A stretch of 64,000 nucleotides of DNA from Ancistrus triradiatus (taxonomy: Eukaryota; Chordata; Actinopteri; Siluriformes; Loricariidae). The position numbers and the translations under genes are program-made. The stretch spans positions 376,001 to 440,000 of the forward strand of contig JAJAGP010000228.1 of the NCBI GenBank assembly GCA_025084515.1, written 5' to 3'. Under the pieces are notes generated by a model that was given only the letters and a program-made list of their open reading frames with translations, did not search any database and was not told the origin of the DNA. Positions 23,348 through 35,414 of the stretch are shown piece by piece; position 1 is the stretch's first letter, and each line of letters starts with the position of its first letter.

Positions 23348-24077
23348 GAATATTTAGCTGAGTCTACAGGTTTTTGCTTCAAATGTGCATGGTTAGTGCT
23401 CACACGCCTTCTTAGATGTGCTGGGTTCATGCTCTCATTGCTGAGAATTTCACAGCACACAAACCATTGTGATCTTGGTTCTTCATTCTTCATCTGTTCC
23501 ATTATAGGTGGATCCTAAACTTAACCTTGCATCATATTATCTCATAGTACTTTTTCGGCAACTAGCCTTGCATCCTACATCTAAAATAGCATTGGGTGAT
23601 GCAAGAGTGAGTGATTAATTAACTTTATCTTCAATGCATTAAAAAAAATTAAAAACAGCGGTGTTTTTATTTACCAGTTTGTGTTCACTACTCCTGGCAT
23701 CTGCAACCTTCAGCCATGTTAGTCTGTTTATTTGAGGTATTCCTTTTTAACTATTGTTTTTGGACAAATGCAAAAGGCTTACTGAATAATGTCTTATAAA
23801 ATTGGAAATTTGGGAAGCAGTTAACATGAGGCAGAGGTAATTAAATAAGTTGTCTGCATAGCCCATGTAGTATTTTATAAACAAAAAACATGAAATAATT
23901 TTATTAAAGCAAAATTATGAAAAGTCTGAAATATGTAATTTGCACATGAAAATGTAAGATATTTTAATAGTTAAATAATTCCTTAATTATTAAATAATTA
24001 CTAAGTGCATTTTCCAAGGTCATCTGGCGTACCACCTCGTGCTCCTTCAAGTGCCACCAGTGGTACTCGTACCACAG
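23202..24077 (-). mobile_element. hAT-like element with ZBED/FAM200-type transposase fragment
   Basis: The left end CAGTGGTTCTCAAACATTTT is a typical hAT-type terminus. The right end reads CGTACCACAG, a poor inverted match. Flanking octamers GCCTAATC (23194-23201) and GCATAATC (24078-24085) differ at one base, fitting the 8-base hAT target duplication. On the minus strand, about 23490-23345, the frame reads QWFVCCEILSNESMNPAHLR then HAHLKQKPVDSAKY. This resembles the zinc-finger segment before the catalytic region in domesticated hAT relatives (VCGEVLSNESMKP type). The catalytic part is not recognisable. A CA microsatellite interrupts the left side. Confidence 0.6.
23287..23344. repeat. (CA)n microsatellite
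   Basis: 29 AC units without interruption, inside the hAT-like element. Confidence 0.95.
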
Positions 24078-24250
24078 GCATAATCAGGTAACCTAATGTA
24101 TGTATGTGGGAGGAAACCGGAGCACCTAGAGCAAATTCACACAGACAAGGGGGTGGACATGCTCCAGGTTTGTGTCCGAGGTCAGAATCGAACTGGTGAT
24201 GCAGGAGCTGTGAGGTGCCGGCGCAAACTGCTGCACCACTTTGCCACCCT

Positions 24251-25074
24251 ACGAGGTTGTGGATAGGATTAATAACGGAGTTATCTTGTGGAAAAAAGTA
24301 AACTTCAGTTCAGTCCCTCTAATTAAATTTAATCATAAAGATAAGTAGTTTAGTATTGCAAGTTGAAGTAAAAGGCTTAACTGGGTGTATAGCAGGGTAA
24401 AAGAAGAGCTCGATTAATTTTAGTCTGGAGACCCTCTTTTTAGAGACCTTTGGTAAGAGGTCTTCTTTAGTTAAATGACCACAATGCTGTGTTTGAGATC
24501 ACACTGACAACAGAAAGCTCAGCCATAAGTGGCTATTACCTCAGGCAGGGCTTTTGTTGATTGCTGATTTGGGGCTGCACTGATCTAATCTTCTAAGATG
24601 ATGAGAGATTGGCTTTCATCCCCACCACAGCAATGGCAAGTTAAGGTTAAATAAAATCCTTTAAGCTGTGTCACACGGGAAGATGGCCAAGGTAAATTGA
24701 GATGCTGGGACAGTTATCCTGCATGGGAGAGCTTAATAAGTCCTTATTATTTTGTGATGCTCTGTGGCACATTACAGGATGTGAGCCAGCCATAATTTTA
24801 CAGTAAAAACAGCATAGGACCTATCAGTGTTCCCATCAGTAAAGGAGTGAATTTTCTCTAAAATTTACTAATTATGATGGTTCCAACAGTAGCAACTTAA
24901 CTTTGGCTCCATAGTCGCTTCAAGTTGTGAATGCTACCAAACAGTCTTTTCAAATTCTTTCACCTACCAACTCAAAAGAAAAAAAGAGGGAGAACACAAG
25001 TGAGAACGAGCAAGATAACGCAAGGTCAACAAGCCGCTGAATATCATTTAGTTAACAGTTTGACCTCTATGTCA
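24251..25074. other. Unique-looking stretch
   Basis: No repeat family or coding frame recognised. 24420-24790 has balanced composition and no simple repeats; see findings. Confidence 0.3.
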
Positions 25075-25083
25075 TAGTATTAT

Positions 25084-25270
25084 ACATTTACAGCATTTAG
25101 CAGATGCCCTTATTCAGAGTGACTTACAATTGATACAATCTTACAATCCAAGCAATTGTGGGATAAGGGTCTTGCTCAAGGACCCAACCGTGGCAGCTTG
25201 GCAGAGGTGGGATTTGAACCCTGGACCTTCCATAGTCCAGTACCTTACCTGCTAGGCTACTACAGTCCAT
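25084..25270 (-). mobile_element. tRNA-derived SINE, full length, with target duplication
   Basis: Same order of blocks as 18822-19009, read on the minus strand. It is flanked by the direct repeat TAGTATTAT at 25075-25083 and 25271-25279, which fits retroposition into a 9-base target. Confidence 0.93.
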
Positions 25271-25279
25271 TAGTATTAT

Positions 25280-28200
25280 CAGATTTTAAACAGCATGCGA
25301 GTAAACTGGCAAAAAATTTGTTTTGGAATTTTTTTTTATCAAAAATAAGTAACTTAGTTATGTTATGTTAAAGTTATGTAACCACAACGTTTTAGTAGTG
25401 AAACTGTTCCATGAAGTTTAATTACAGTGAAACAAGCCCTCTTTCTTTTTACAGAACAAAAACTAGAAAACAGATTTTGGTGGTATTTTATTTTTTAACT
25501 GACTTGGATATAAAAAAATGGAAAACTATAATAATAAACGTGCCGTGTCTCATAAGGGTTTTCAATGGATTAGTAATAAATATAATTAAATTATATTTGT
25601 ACAACTGTAATAGTTGGTTTAGGTTTATAAAAGATAAAACAAGGTACCACCACTAACCTATTTGTAAAATACACATTTTGAAAATAAAATTGTGGTCTTA
25701 TATAATTACTTATATTTATTGCTTGTTGCATGTGTCAGCAGTGTGTTGGTCTGCACACATATAATGTGTAGCCTACTGATGAACATGTGGTAGGTCCTCT
25801 AATATTCCCTGCTGATTATTTATATTATTTTGTGAAAAAGACGGCAATAGGTTGCAAAGACCAAGTGTGTTTTAACTTATATTTATTTTCCAGTTATGGA
25901 ATTACAGCTGGACTTATTTTGGAAAGGAAAACTAAGTACTGATGGTTTACCTGTCTTTTCGCAAGTACTCAAAATCTATTATAGCCTCACGGTTTGTTTT
26001 CTGTGCAAATTATGTACTATGAGATATTTAAAAACAAACCAATACTGCCACATTTCTTACTTTAATGTAACTTTTTGTTTAGATTTGCATTTTTGAAATG
26101 TTATTGAAATTTCAACAGTAAAATAAAAAAATTTAATAAGTGGGCTGGAAGGCCGGGTATTTGTGATCTGATACCCCCAAACATTATTGTAATGTCTACC
26201 TCCCAAGAATAATCCTGCAGTAGGTAAAGGTCTCGATTACAAGCAAATTAATTGGATTGCATTAAAAGGATGCATATATATCAGTGATGTGCAGCACAGA
26301 AGTGGTAATGGCAACTAGAGTCCAGTGATCTCACAAATGCCTAGGAAGTCAGAACTCTTTTTGGACACCTTGGTGTGGGGGAAAAAGTGAAATAGATTTA
26401 TGTTTAATTACCAATATTTGGTAAACAGTACCTCAAAGTTCCTGAAAATCTACTCCTATGGAGAGCTCTGATGACAAGGTGAATTAAAAGTATGAACTGA
26501 TGTTTGACCCCATTTCAAAGCAAAAATCACTCATGTAAAAATGTCACCTTTCACTGTAATACATGCATTTCTGATACAATCTCAAGTTTCCAGTGCTACG
26601 AAAACAAATATCTTTAGTGAGAAAAGGACAAAGGGCAATGCCTTCATATAATTTTAGTTCTGTTATTAGTTTAACAGACAATAATAACAACATGTAGGAG
26701 TTCATAAAGGTTTATGAGTAAACCCATGGTCATTCTCTGTTTGGGTCTGGTCCCTTACATGTAATCTGTGTTACTGTAATAGCACGGTGTACTGACACAC
26801 TGTCATTCAGACTGCTAAACCGCTCATTGTACAGTTCAGATAAATAAGAGGATGTGTTTCTTATCAGTGGCCAGAGTGACCAGCATTATCTTTAGACTGT
26901 TTGTGGCCCTGAGGGCGAAAGCAAGTGACCCTCCCCTGTCATTGCATTTTGTTGTCACTGACACAGTGACACTCGTGTCATGGTCACCTCAGATCTGCTT
27001 CCTCTATAAGCCACATCAGTCGTTCTGGACCACAGGTTTGGCCCGTGTACTGACCGGTGCACTAGAGATGAACAAAAACACCCATTTACTTCATGGACAG
27101 AGAACAATAATAAATACTACTACCTCCAAAATTCAATGCAAGTTGAGTACTATTTTCCTATTTGAATAACCCTGAATATGGCATTTTACACAATACAAAT
27201 ACCCATAATTTCAGGATTTCAATTTTCAAAATATAAATTGAGTTTATTCCCTAATTACACTTTTGTCATAAATTTATTTAATCAATAAACATTAAACTCT
27301 AACTAGTCACTTTTCTGTCAGAATGGTTTCACTGTTACACAATAAGTAACCAACTTAAACACATCCAACAACAGCAGAGATGTGATAAGTGTGCTGTGAA
27401 GCTATGTACAACATAATGCTCATACAAGTTACATCTAAGGAAAGTTCAACCACAGCTGCATTGTTATGAAAAATCAATTAACATAAACCAGAATCCAGTC
27501 AAATCCTGCCAAATTTACCAACCAAAAAAACAAAACAAAACAAACATTCTGTATGAATCATTATAAACACCCTAACCATTAACAACCACTAATACAAAAA
27601 CTTGCCTCAGCATAGCTTAGTGGGCGTACATGGTGTTTTGAGATAATCACACCCTTTTTCTATTAGTGTGTAACCAAATCTTAAACCTCAATGCTTTATT
27701 CAGTGGTTAATTATCAAAGAAATGTACTGTACATTAAAGAAGCATGTCGAGAATGGGTGCATGTGTAAATACATGTGAGGAATGAGATATGTGCACCAGA
27801 CAAAGGAACACTCGTCCAACACCTTGAAAACACCAGAAAGGCCAATTAGAAAGTCCACTACAACACAACGTTATTTTGAAAGTGGTTGTATTAAACAAGC
27901 CAGTACTCTCAGTATGACACTTAGATTGGTTTCCAGCTCTCCAACAAGTCAGCCATCTTTCTGCCCTGTAATCCTAAAACAAAAGTAATATCCAAATTGA
28001 TAGATGTATTTTAGACGTCTACAAACTTACATAGTATATTGCCTATAAAGTGTATCAACTGAAGTAGTCACCCAAGCATGGTTAGAAATAGTATTTTTGA
28101 ATGGATGGTACTTTGACGATGACATTATTACATAAGGTCCTCCTTTGAAGGCCCTCCCTTAAAACCTGGCTACAAAAGTTCAATAGTCGAGATTAATTAA

Positions 28201-29688
28201 TGTGGTGGTGGCTTAAGTCAGCTTTACACTGTATGAGAGACATCTTTTGTACCTTTGGACACAAGTTAAGATCAGACGCTTAGAACACAACATGCCATTC
28301 TCACCAGTGGTCAACTTCGTGATGAGAGCAAAGTTCTGGTGTGGTCAGAAATTTTGGATTAAAATCTCAGTGTGTGATTGATGCTACCTGGCTTGTCTAA
28401 ATTTCACCAATAGAAGGACAATGGATGACACAAAACTGGATGAAGTAGCAATGGCAAAATGTGAGGCTGAAATGAAGACCAGATTGTGGAACTGTGGCAG
28501 CAGAGAATATATTTTATGTCTCGTCAGAGTCAGTTGGGTTACAGCTTCCAGCTTTTCATAACAGAATTCAGTTCATAACAGATTTCACCCAGTGTTACAT
28601 GGAAATTAAACAGAATGACTTGTAATAATCTTGTAGGACAGCTGAAGTTGAAAAGTGTTTAACCAGCTTTAGAGAGTCAGGAACTGAACTATTGGCTATT
28701 GACCGGAAGTTTATAGATCATGTTCACGGCTGGGCCATCAGGATGACACTGTTCGGCCATTCAGCAAGGCTAAATCTTGACTTCATGGACTGTATACACT
28801 GTAAGTAATCAATGTGTGAACTAAGGAAAGTACAGAAGCTTCTATATGCCACTCTGGATACGTGTCTGCTAAATTTGATCTATTCTACAGAAAAAATAAA
28901 AAAATAAATGTTGTACAAACTTGAAAATATGTTGCTTAAACAAACAAACAAAAAAATAGGTTGAGGGCATTAACCAAGCTTTTCAGAATTAGAAGATCTA
29001 TAAAAAGGTTGTAGGCTATAAACTGCTAACCCTCCTTGTGGACCATACAGCACAAACAACAATAATCTCACAAACAATGATAAGTGGGTACACAAAAGTA
29101 GAGGATGAACCACCTCCGAGATGTAAACAAAGTCCTTCAAAAGCCATAGTGTCACGGAATTTTAAGTGAAGAAACCCTTGTATTATGATAGACTATATCC
29201 TAAGGAGCTCAAATAACTGAGACATTAGGTACTGCAAACCTCTATTTAAAGAGAATCCAAACAAGTACTTAGAAAAGGTATTCAGACATCACCCAGGGAA
29301 AAACCCTCGCAAAAGAGGATGATCCAAGAGATTACCTACAAGAAGTCATCATATCTCTTGTGAAAGGCCAATACATTACAACTGGTAGTTATTGGCCATG
29401 TTGACATACAAAGGTTTTTGTTAATACATTCTAATTAATTCTGATCTCATCAGATCTCAGATTCTGACAGTTTTTATTCAAATTGAATGCAGTAATCTGG
29501 TTACAAATACCAGTGATATGTGCATTAGCTGTATTTGAAATCAAACTAATGAGAAAGGGATTCTCAAGTGTAAGAAGCATAGAAATAATATATCTCTCTG
29601 GAGCTGTGAGATGACTGCCCTAACTGCTTGCACCATTGTGCAATCCCTGGAGTTCAAATAATGGAGTCCAAATTATATTTTAAAAATA
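25280..29688. other. Long stretch without a supported gene
   Basis: AT-rich; open frames up to about 100 codons look like chance and show no family motif. A possible SINE tail relic (CACTCTGGATACGTGTCTGC) is at 28852. 26690-27060 is less AT-rich and repeat-free; see findings. Confidence 0.3.
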
Positions 29689-30655
29689 CACTCATTGACA
29701 AAAATGATGCACCCAAATACAAACGTTTTATTATGTTTTATTATTATGTCGTAGGCGTGGTCTGATTAATCATTACAGGTGTGGACTGATTAGACACTGG
29801 GTCTTGCGACAAGACAGTGTAAAAGTGCTAAAAGGCTCTCAAAGGCTACTTTTGGGTAGTCTACCTCTTGGTGAGAGATCGCTGACTGTTAGACATGCCT
29901 CTGCGATGCTTTCAAAGACATTGTTGACTTCGTTTACATTTCTGTCGTGAACAAGAAAATTGGACTGCTATGGACTCTGACCATACTGTCTTTAGCAACA
30001 AATCCAGGTTCTGTTTGTGATCCGATGATGGTTGGGTTCAAGTATGAAGGCCTCTTGGTGAGTGCCTCAATCCTGTCTTTGTTGTGAAGCGACACACAAT
30101 CCTAACTGCTGGTGTGATGGTCTGAGGAGCCAGCACATACAACAGTTGGTCACCCCTATTAGTGATATAAGGGGCACTAACAACTCATCGATATGTGCAG
30201 AACATCCTGCAGCCACATGTGTTGCCTCTCATTGCAGGGATTCCAAGTGACATTTTTCAGCAAGGTAATGCTTGCCCAGCCACAGCAAAGGATTCCCAAG
30301 AATGTCTCAACCAGATTGCAATAATTCCTTGGCCTGCCAGGGCATCAGATTTATCGTCAATCACGCATTTATGAGACCAGATAGGACACCAGTTTCAGAA
30401 AACCATGTCTCTGGAGAATCTACAGGCACAGGTATGGGAAAATGTTCCATAGAGGCATGTCTGGCAGTCAACAATCTCTCACCAAGAGGTAAAAAGTTAA
30501 AAAAAAAAGTAGCAAAAGTAGCCTTTGAGAGACTTTTATACAGCAGTGGGGGAAGGACTTTTACACCCTCTTGTGGCAAAACTCAGTGTCTAGTCAGACC
30601 ACACCTGTAATCATTTACAGAGTTTTGCAGCAATCTGACATTTCAATCCGGGTGC
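29689..30655 (+). mobile_element. Tc1-like element with long inverted repeats, internally deleted
   Basis: Left and right flanks of roughly 200 bases are imperfect inverted copies. CTCTCAAAGGCTACTTTTG, CCTCTTGGTGAGAGATCG and AGACATGCCTCTGCG near 29840-29910 recur inverted at 30450-30540, and GGTGTGGACTGATTAGACAC recurs inverted at 30590-30607. Between them lies a transposase C-terminal remnant: GTTTGTGATCCGATGATGG, TCATTGCAGGGATTCCAAGT and TTTTTCAGCAAGGTAATGC (second catalytic region, FQQGN for FQQDN), and CTTGGCCTGCCAGGGCATC. The N-terminal half is deleted and the frame is broken. Confidence 0.7.
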
Positions 30656-31048
30656 TTTATTTATTTATTTATTTTAACAACAAGTTTATATGAAATTGCT
30701 AGTCACCTGGACCAGCAGTACTCTTTTTACTAAGGAACGTGTTCCAAGATTAAGCATCATCAGCACCAAGTCAGCAGAAAAAGCCTAACTGAGAATACTT
30801 TACTCTGACCTTAATCCTAGCAGTACTTCTGTCTATACAGTACACTGACCTCCATATTCTCACTGTCTTTCTGTACTGATTTTTCCATTCCTTAGACAGT
30901 TTATCTCTGTCAAGCTTCCAGCAGCAAAACATTTATTTGAAAACTAAATAATTAGCCCAAAAAAAAATATATAATAAATAATAATAATAATAAAAAAAAT
31001 AAAATAAAATAAAAAAAAAAAAAAAAAACAAGAGCATCTTTGAACAGT

Positions 31049-31064
31049 GGGGGGGGGGGGGGGG
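31049..31064. repeat. G homopolymer at gap edge
   Basis: 16 G residues directly before the run of N; an A-rich low-complexity tract lies at about 30959-31029. Confidence 0.9.
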
Positions 31065-31164
31065 NNNNNNNNNNNNNNNNNNNNNNNNNNNNNNNNNNNN
31101 NNNNNNNNNNNNNNNNNNNNNNNNNNNNNNNNNNNNNNNNNNNNNNNNNNNNNNNNNNNNNNNN
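31065..31164. other. Assembly gap, exactly 100 N
   Basis: One hundred N, a conventional placeholder for a gap of unknown size. The sequence to its right is the cut end of a transposon, so real sequence is missing here. Confidence 0.99.
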
Positions 31165-31389
31165 AATTTTTCTGTTGGGGTGCCCAAATTTATGCACCTG
31201 CCTAATTTTGTTTGAATAATTACTGCACACTTTCTGTAAATCCTATAAACTTAATTTCACTTCTCAAATATCACTGTGTTCATCTGCTATATGATATATT
31301 TAACTCAAGTTGCTGATCTGAACAACCAATGATTTATAAACTAAAATCATGAAAATTATCAGGCGTGCCCAAAGTTTTTCATATGACTG
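31165..31389. mobile_element. Tc1-like element, right end only (cut by gap)
   Basis: It begins inside the element with TGGGGTGCCCAAATTTATGC. It ends GCCCAAAGTTTTTCATATGA then CTG followed by TA. The pair of GTGCCCAAA-type words and the end resemble a common fish Tc1-derived repeat. The other end is in or beyond the gap. Confidence 0.6.
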
Positions 31390-31416
31390 TATATTCCATC
31401 ATGCACGTCCATATAC

Positions 31417-32616
31417 TACGTGGCCAAAAAAAAAAAAGGTCACCATCTGGATTTAACTAAGCACATAGGTAAGAGCCTCCCATCGGATAATTACTACATT
31501 GGTGATTATTTTTCAGGTGGCAACAAGTTACTTAACCCTAACTGATGCAGTGAGTAGCTTGTCATTTGTTAAACAACCATGTCAAAAGACACATCCTGTG
31601 GTCGTGGAAAATATGTTAATCTGTTTCAGAAGGAAATTATTGGCATGCATCAAGCAGAGAAAACATCCAAGGAGCTCGCTGAAACTACTAATCTGGTTAA
31701 GAACCATCCAACACATTATTTAAACGTGGAAGGACAGTGGAGAAATATCATCTTTGAGGAAGGAATGCGGTCGAAAAAAAAACCTTAGATGATCGTGATC
31801 AGTGTTCACTTAAACGTTTGGTGAAATCAAACTGCAGGAAAAACAAAACAAAAAAAAAACAGTAGAATCAGGAATATGTTTAATAAAGTAAGAGCATTTC
31901 CACATGCACAATGCGAGGGGAACTCCATGGATTGGGACTTAAGAGCTGTGTAGCTTTAAGAAAACCACTTGTCAGTGAGGCTAACCAGCAAAACGACTTC
32001 AATATGCTAGGGAGCATAAAGATTGGACTGTGGAGCAATGGAAGAAGGTCATGTGGTCTGATGAGTCCAGATTTATCCTGTTCCATCATGTCTAGTGCAC
32101 CGTACAAGCCTGTGGGGGCAGTGCTATGATCTGGGGTTGCTGCAGTTGGTCACGTCTAGATTCAGAAATGTTATGTGCCCAAAGAATGAGGTCAGCTGAC
32201 TACCTGAATATGCAGAATGACCAGGTTATTCCATCAATGGATGTTTTTCTTCCCTGATGACACAGGCATATTCCAAGATGACAATGAAAAGGCTTCATTG
32301 GGTTCAAATTGTGAAAGAGTGGTTCAGGGAGCATGAGACATCATTGTCACACATGGATTGGCCACCACAGAGTCCAGACCTGAACCCCATTGAGAATCTT
32401 TGGGATGTGCTGAAGAAGACTTTGCACAGTGATCCAAATCACACATCATTAACACAAGATCTTGGGGAAACATTATAGCAAATCTGGACAGAAAGAAACA
32501 CTGTGACATTGCAGAAGCTTGTAGAAACGATGGCACAGTGAATGCCTGCCATAATCAAAGCTGGAGGTAGTTCAACGAAATATTAATGTGTGACTTTTTT
32601 TTTTGGCCAAGCAGTG
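31417..32616 (+). mobile_element. Tc1-like element (TGGCCAAAAAAAAA family)
   Basis: The left end CTACGTGGCCAAAAAAAAAA pairs with the right end TTTTTTTTTTGGCCAAGCAG. The left flank is TA, the right is CA (TA decay). Length is about 1.2 kb, shorter than the usual 1.5 kb because the DNA-binding and central part is shortened. Confidence 0.85.
31579..32586 (+). pseudogene. Tc1-family transposase, inactivated
   Basis: It starts MSKDTSCGRGKYVNLFQKEI, an N-terminal HTH-type region (EIIGMHQAEKTSKELAE), and soon leaves frame after an internal deletion. Catalytic-region pieces survive in different frames: TGGTCTGATGAGTCCAGATT (first Asp), TTCCAAGATGACAATGAAAA (second Asp) and WPPQSPDLNPIENLWDVLKK with the final Glu intact (32360-32420). 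Frame breaks make it non-functional. Confidence 0.85.
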
Positions 32617-32721
32617 CATTTTGGTTCTACAGTGTCTGTGTGACTGATAATGTGTGCTTATAACTGAAGAAAACGGCTTGTGTTCTTGTTCATGTATTGT
32701 TTTCATGCAGTTTTCTTGTTT

Positions 32722-32768
32722 AAAAAAAAACAAACAAACAAACAAACAAACAAACAAAAAAAAAAAAC
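32722..32768. repeat. (CAAA)n / poly-A low-complexity tract
   Basis: Run of A, then CAAA units, then A again. Confidence 0.9.
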
Positions 32769-33399
32769 CTTTATATTTACATTACAGAAGCATAAAAAAG
32801 ACTAGTGCTAGGTGGTATACCGTATTAATTTCCCATACAGAATGCATTTTTCATATACCTACATACTGGTGCATAGCAGAAACACAGCTCTAACAAACAG
32901 GCAGCAAATTCTATAATATTTTTCACCGCTATGAGCTCTGAGTAGAATTACATCACTGAACAGCATGATGGGTAAAACTCGCTAGCCAGGTAGCAAAACT
33001 TGCACTGGAGACTTTATCGTGCAGCTTGCACAATACAATCTATTTACATTCTGCAATTGATTCATGCATTCTGATTTGTGTAATTTTGTGGGGCAAAGCA
33101 AACCCTTTAGTAATCAAAAACTTCATTATTTACATATACAATGACCGGTTTTAGCATGATCGACTTCAGACGGTCTCATGTAACCGATCCTGTGCCAGTC
33201 AACCACACCTGAACAGCACAGTGCTTTTACTAACTTTAGTTCTCAATTCAGTACAGGTCAGTTCGTGATTCAAAGTTTCAGGCACTTCAGAAACATGTTA
33301 AGAGACATGTTTACGGGCTGTGTTACCTTCAGGTTCTCCTCTTTCTAGCTATGTTGTGATTGTTAATAGACACTGTGCTCTCAATCAATAACTAATTAC
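32769..33399. other. No feature recognised
   Basis: AT-rich, with no coding frame or repeat family that I can support. Confidence 0.3.
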
Positions 33400-33660
33400 A
33401 TTTTCTGTTTTCTCTCCGAGCTGTGTTAGATTATCTACGCCGCCCAAGGACTTTGGGTCCCTTTTTGAATCTTGGTCCTCCAAAGGTGTCTTCCCCATAA
33501 CACTTAGGGAGTTTTTCCTTGCCACTGTCGCCCTAGGCTTGCTCAATTTGGGACTGGATGTAGTTATTAGGAGATAATCTAAAATTGTAAAGTTTCTCTG
33601 AGACAATGCTCCATTGTAAAAAGCGCTATATAAATAAATCTGATTTGACTTGATTTGACT
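33400..33660 (+). repeat. Interspersed repeat with retroposon-like 3' tail
   Basis: Blocks GGTGTCTTCCCCATAACACT, GTTTTTCCTTGCCACTGTCG and AAAAAGCGCTATATAAATAA, ending in TGATTTGACT direct repeats, match a fish repeat I remember as the 3' end of a LINE or SINE. The simple-repeat tail fits non-LTR retroposition. Confidence 0.55.
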
Positions 33661-33949
33661 TCACTCACACACACACACACACATTTTTGTCCATATCATC
33701 CAGCTCTATTTGTGACTATGATAATTGTCCGGTCAATTACCATTTTGGTCAACAGACTGTTTCACAGAACATAATGCTGTCGTTAGATGGTGCATACATG
33801 TACAGTCTAACCTCATTATCTCATCCCGTTACCACGCCAACCTGTTGTGGCAGGACGTATTTCCTTCCATGCACTTTTCCCTTGAAAAGCTGCCAGCCTC
33901 ACCTCTCGCCCTCACCAAGCTTAAAATGTGACACAGACACACACACATA

Positions 33950-34093
<144 letters not shown>

Positions 34094-34099
34094 ACCAAT

Positions 34100-35413
34100 G
34101 AAATTCTACCCTGCTGAACTGCCATGTTTCAGGCCACCAGTAGGAATCACTTTATTAATACTTTAAACTTGCAACACCGGATGATGATTAGCCCCGGTCT
34201 GTTATCAGAGACATTGTATGAGGAGGACACTGGTCACTGGTTGAAATATGAACGGGACTGTAGTTCAGAAACCCCGCCCCGTCATTAAAAAGAACCAATC
34301 AGTATATTTGTAAATGTGTCAGACAGGGGGTCGCAAGTCTTGGCCCCATTGTAGTGGTGGGATGTGCATATGCCATATTCAGAATAACCTTTAAAAAAAA
34401 GATTTGTATGTTTCTGCGTTATTTGAACCCAACAACGCAAGTCAGTTATATCATTTTTGGCAGATTATACCAGCAATTTTAAATATGCATTTTAAATGTT
34501 GATTTCTCTTTTAGTTTCAGATATACAGGTCTCTCCCAATTCAAAGAGATGGGAGTCTGGCCTTGTATGGCTGGAAATGACTGCCAGGTGGGGTTACCAA
34601 GATGGCTGCAGAGTGAACAGACTGGACTTCATGTGTTTTGCATCATAGAAACAATCGTCAATCACAGACTATTTCTCAAATTTGCATAAATGAATAGAAA
34701 CTGTACATGTTCATGTACATTGTACAGTTTCTACACATTGTAAATGTGATTGTACGATTACATGGCCTGCTGAGTAAAACACATTATGTCATCAGCAGGT
34801 ATGAATGTCACTTTGTCTATTTTTTTGTAATCTCCTTAAGTCACCAAACTCGCCTCTCGACAAAAATAAAAATGAAACAGACATGGGTGAGAGAACGAGT
34901 GTAGACAGTAGTTTGTAGTGTTTTTTTTTTTTTTTATGTCTGGCCTTTCACTGGATTTTATCAGAAATGGCATAAACCTTTTCAGGTAGTATGCATATAA
35001 AATGATAGCATACTAAATATTAAATATGCATATTAAATAATAGACACAACTTCTGTTAAAAAAAAAAAAGTCAGTGGATACAAACAGTATTTTAAAATGT
35101 ATCTATATTAGTGTCCACTAAGTTTAAAGAAGAGTGTAAAAAGTGTAATACCGTGTTTTTCAGAAATAATTACATTAAACACAGAAAGAGCAAGCTTTCA
35201 AGTGTAAATTATAATTCTGAAAAAACACGTTGATTTAAAAACAGCAATTACCTTGCCAAATGGTAAAACCATTGGACCATATCTTAGCTTAAACTTCATG
35301 AAATCCTTATTGTCTACGCTGAAGACTGCTCTGTTCAATAAATGACTGAGATTAAAAGGTTCTGTTGGCTAAATAAGTGAATTATGTGTAAACAACTCTA
35401 AACTCTTGCCCAC
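34100..35413. other. Gene-free stretch
   Basis: Unique-looking AT-rich DNA; a 15-base T run at 34921. Nothing further supported. Confidence 0.3.
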
Positions 35414-35414
35414 A

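Larger units (their letters stand above)
23104..24250 (-). mobile_element. V-type tRNA-derived SINE split by a hAT insertion
   Basis: The two halves, about 23104-23201 and 24086-24250, together follow the fish SINE order: CACACTCACACTGAGGCAAT, then GTAACCTAATGTATGTATGT, GGGAGGAAACCGGAGCACCT, and a tRNA-like head on the minus strand near GGTTCGATTC-type sequence and the GCACCACTTTGCCACCCT end. The 876 bases between them are a separate hAT-like element. Confidence 0.65.
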
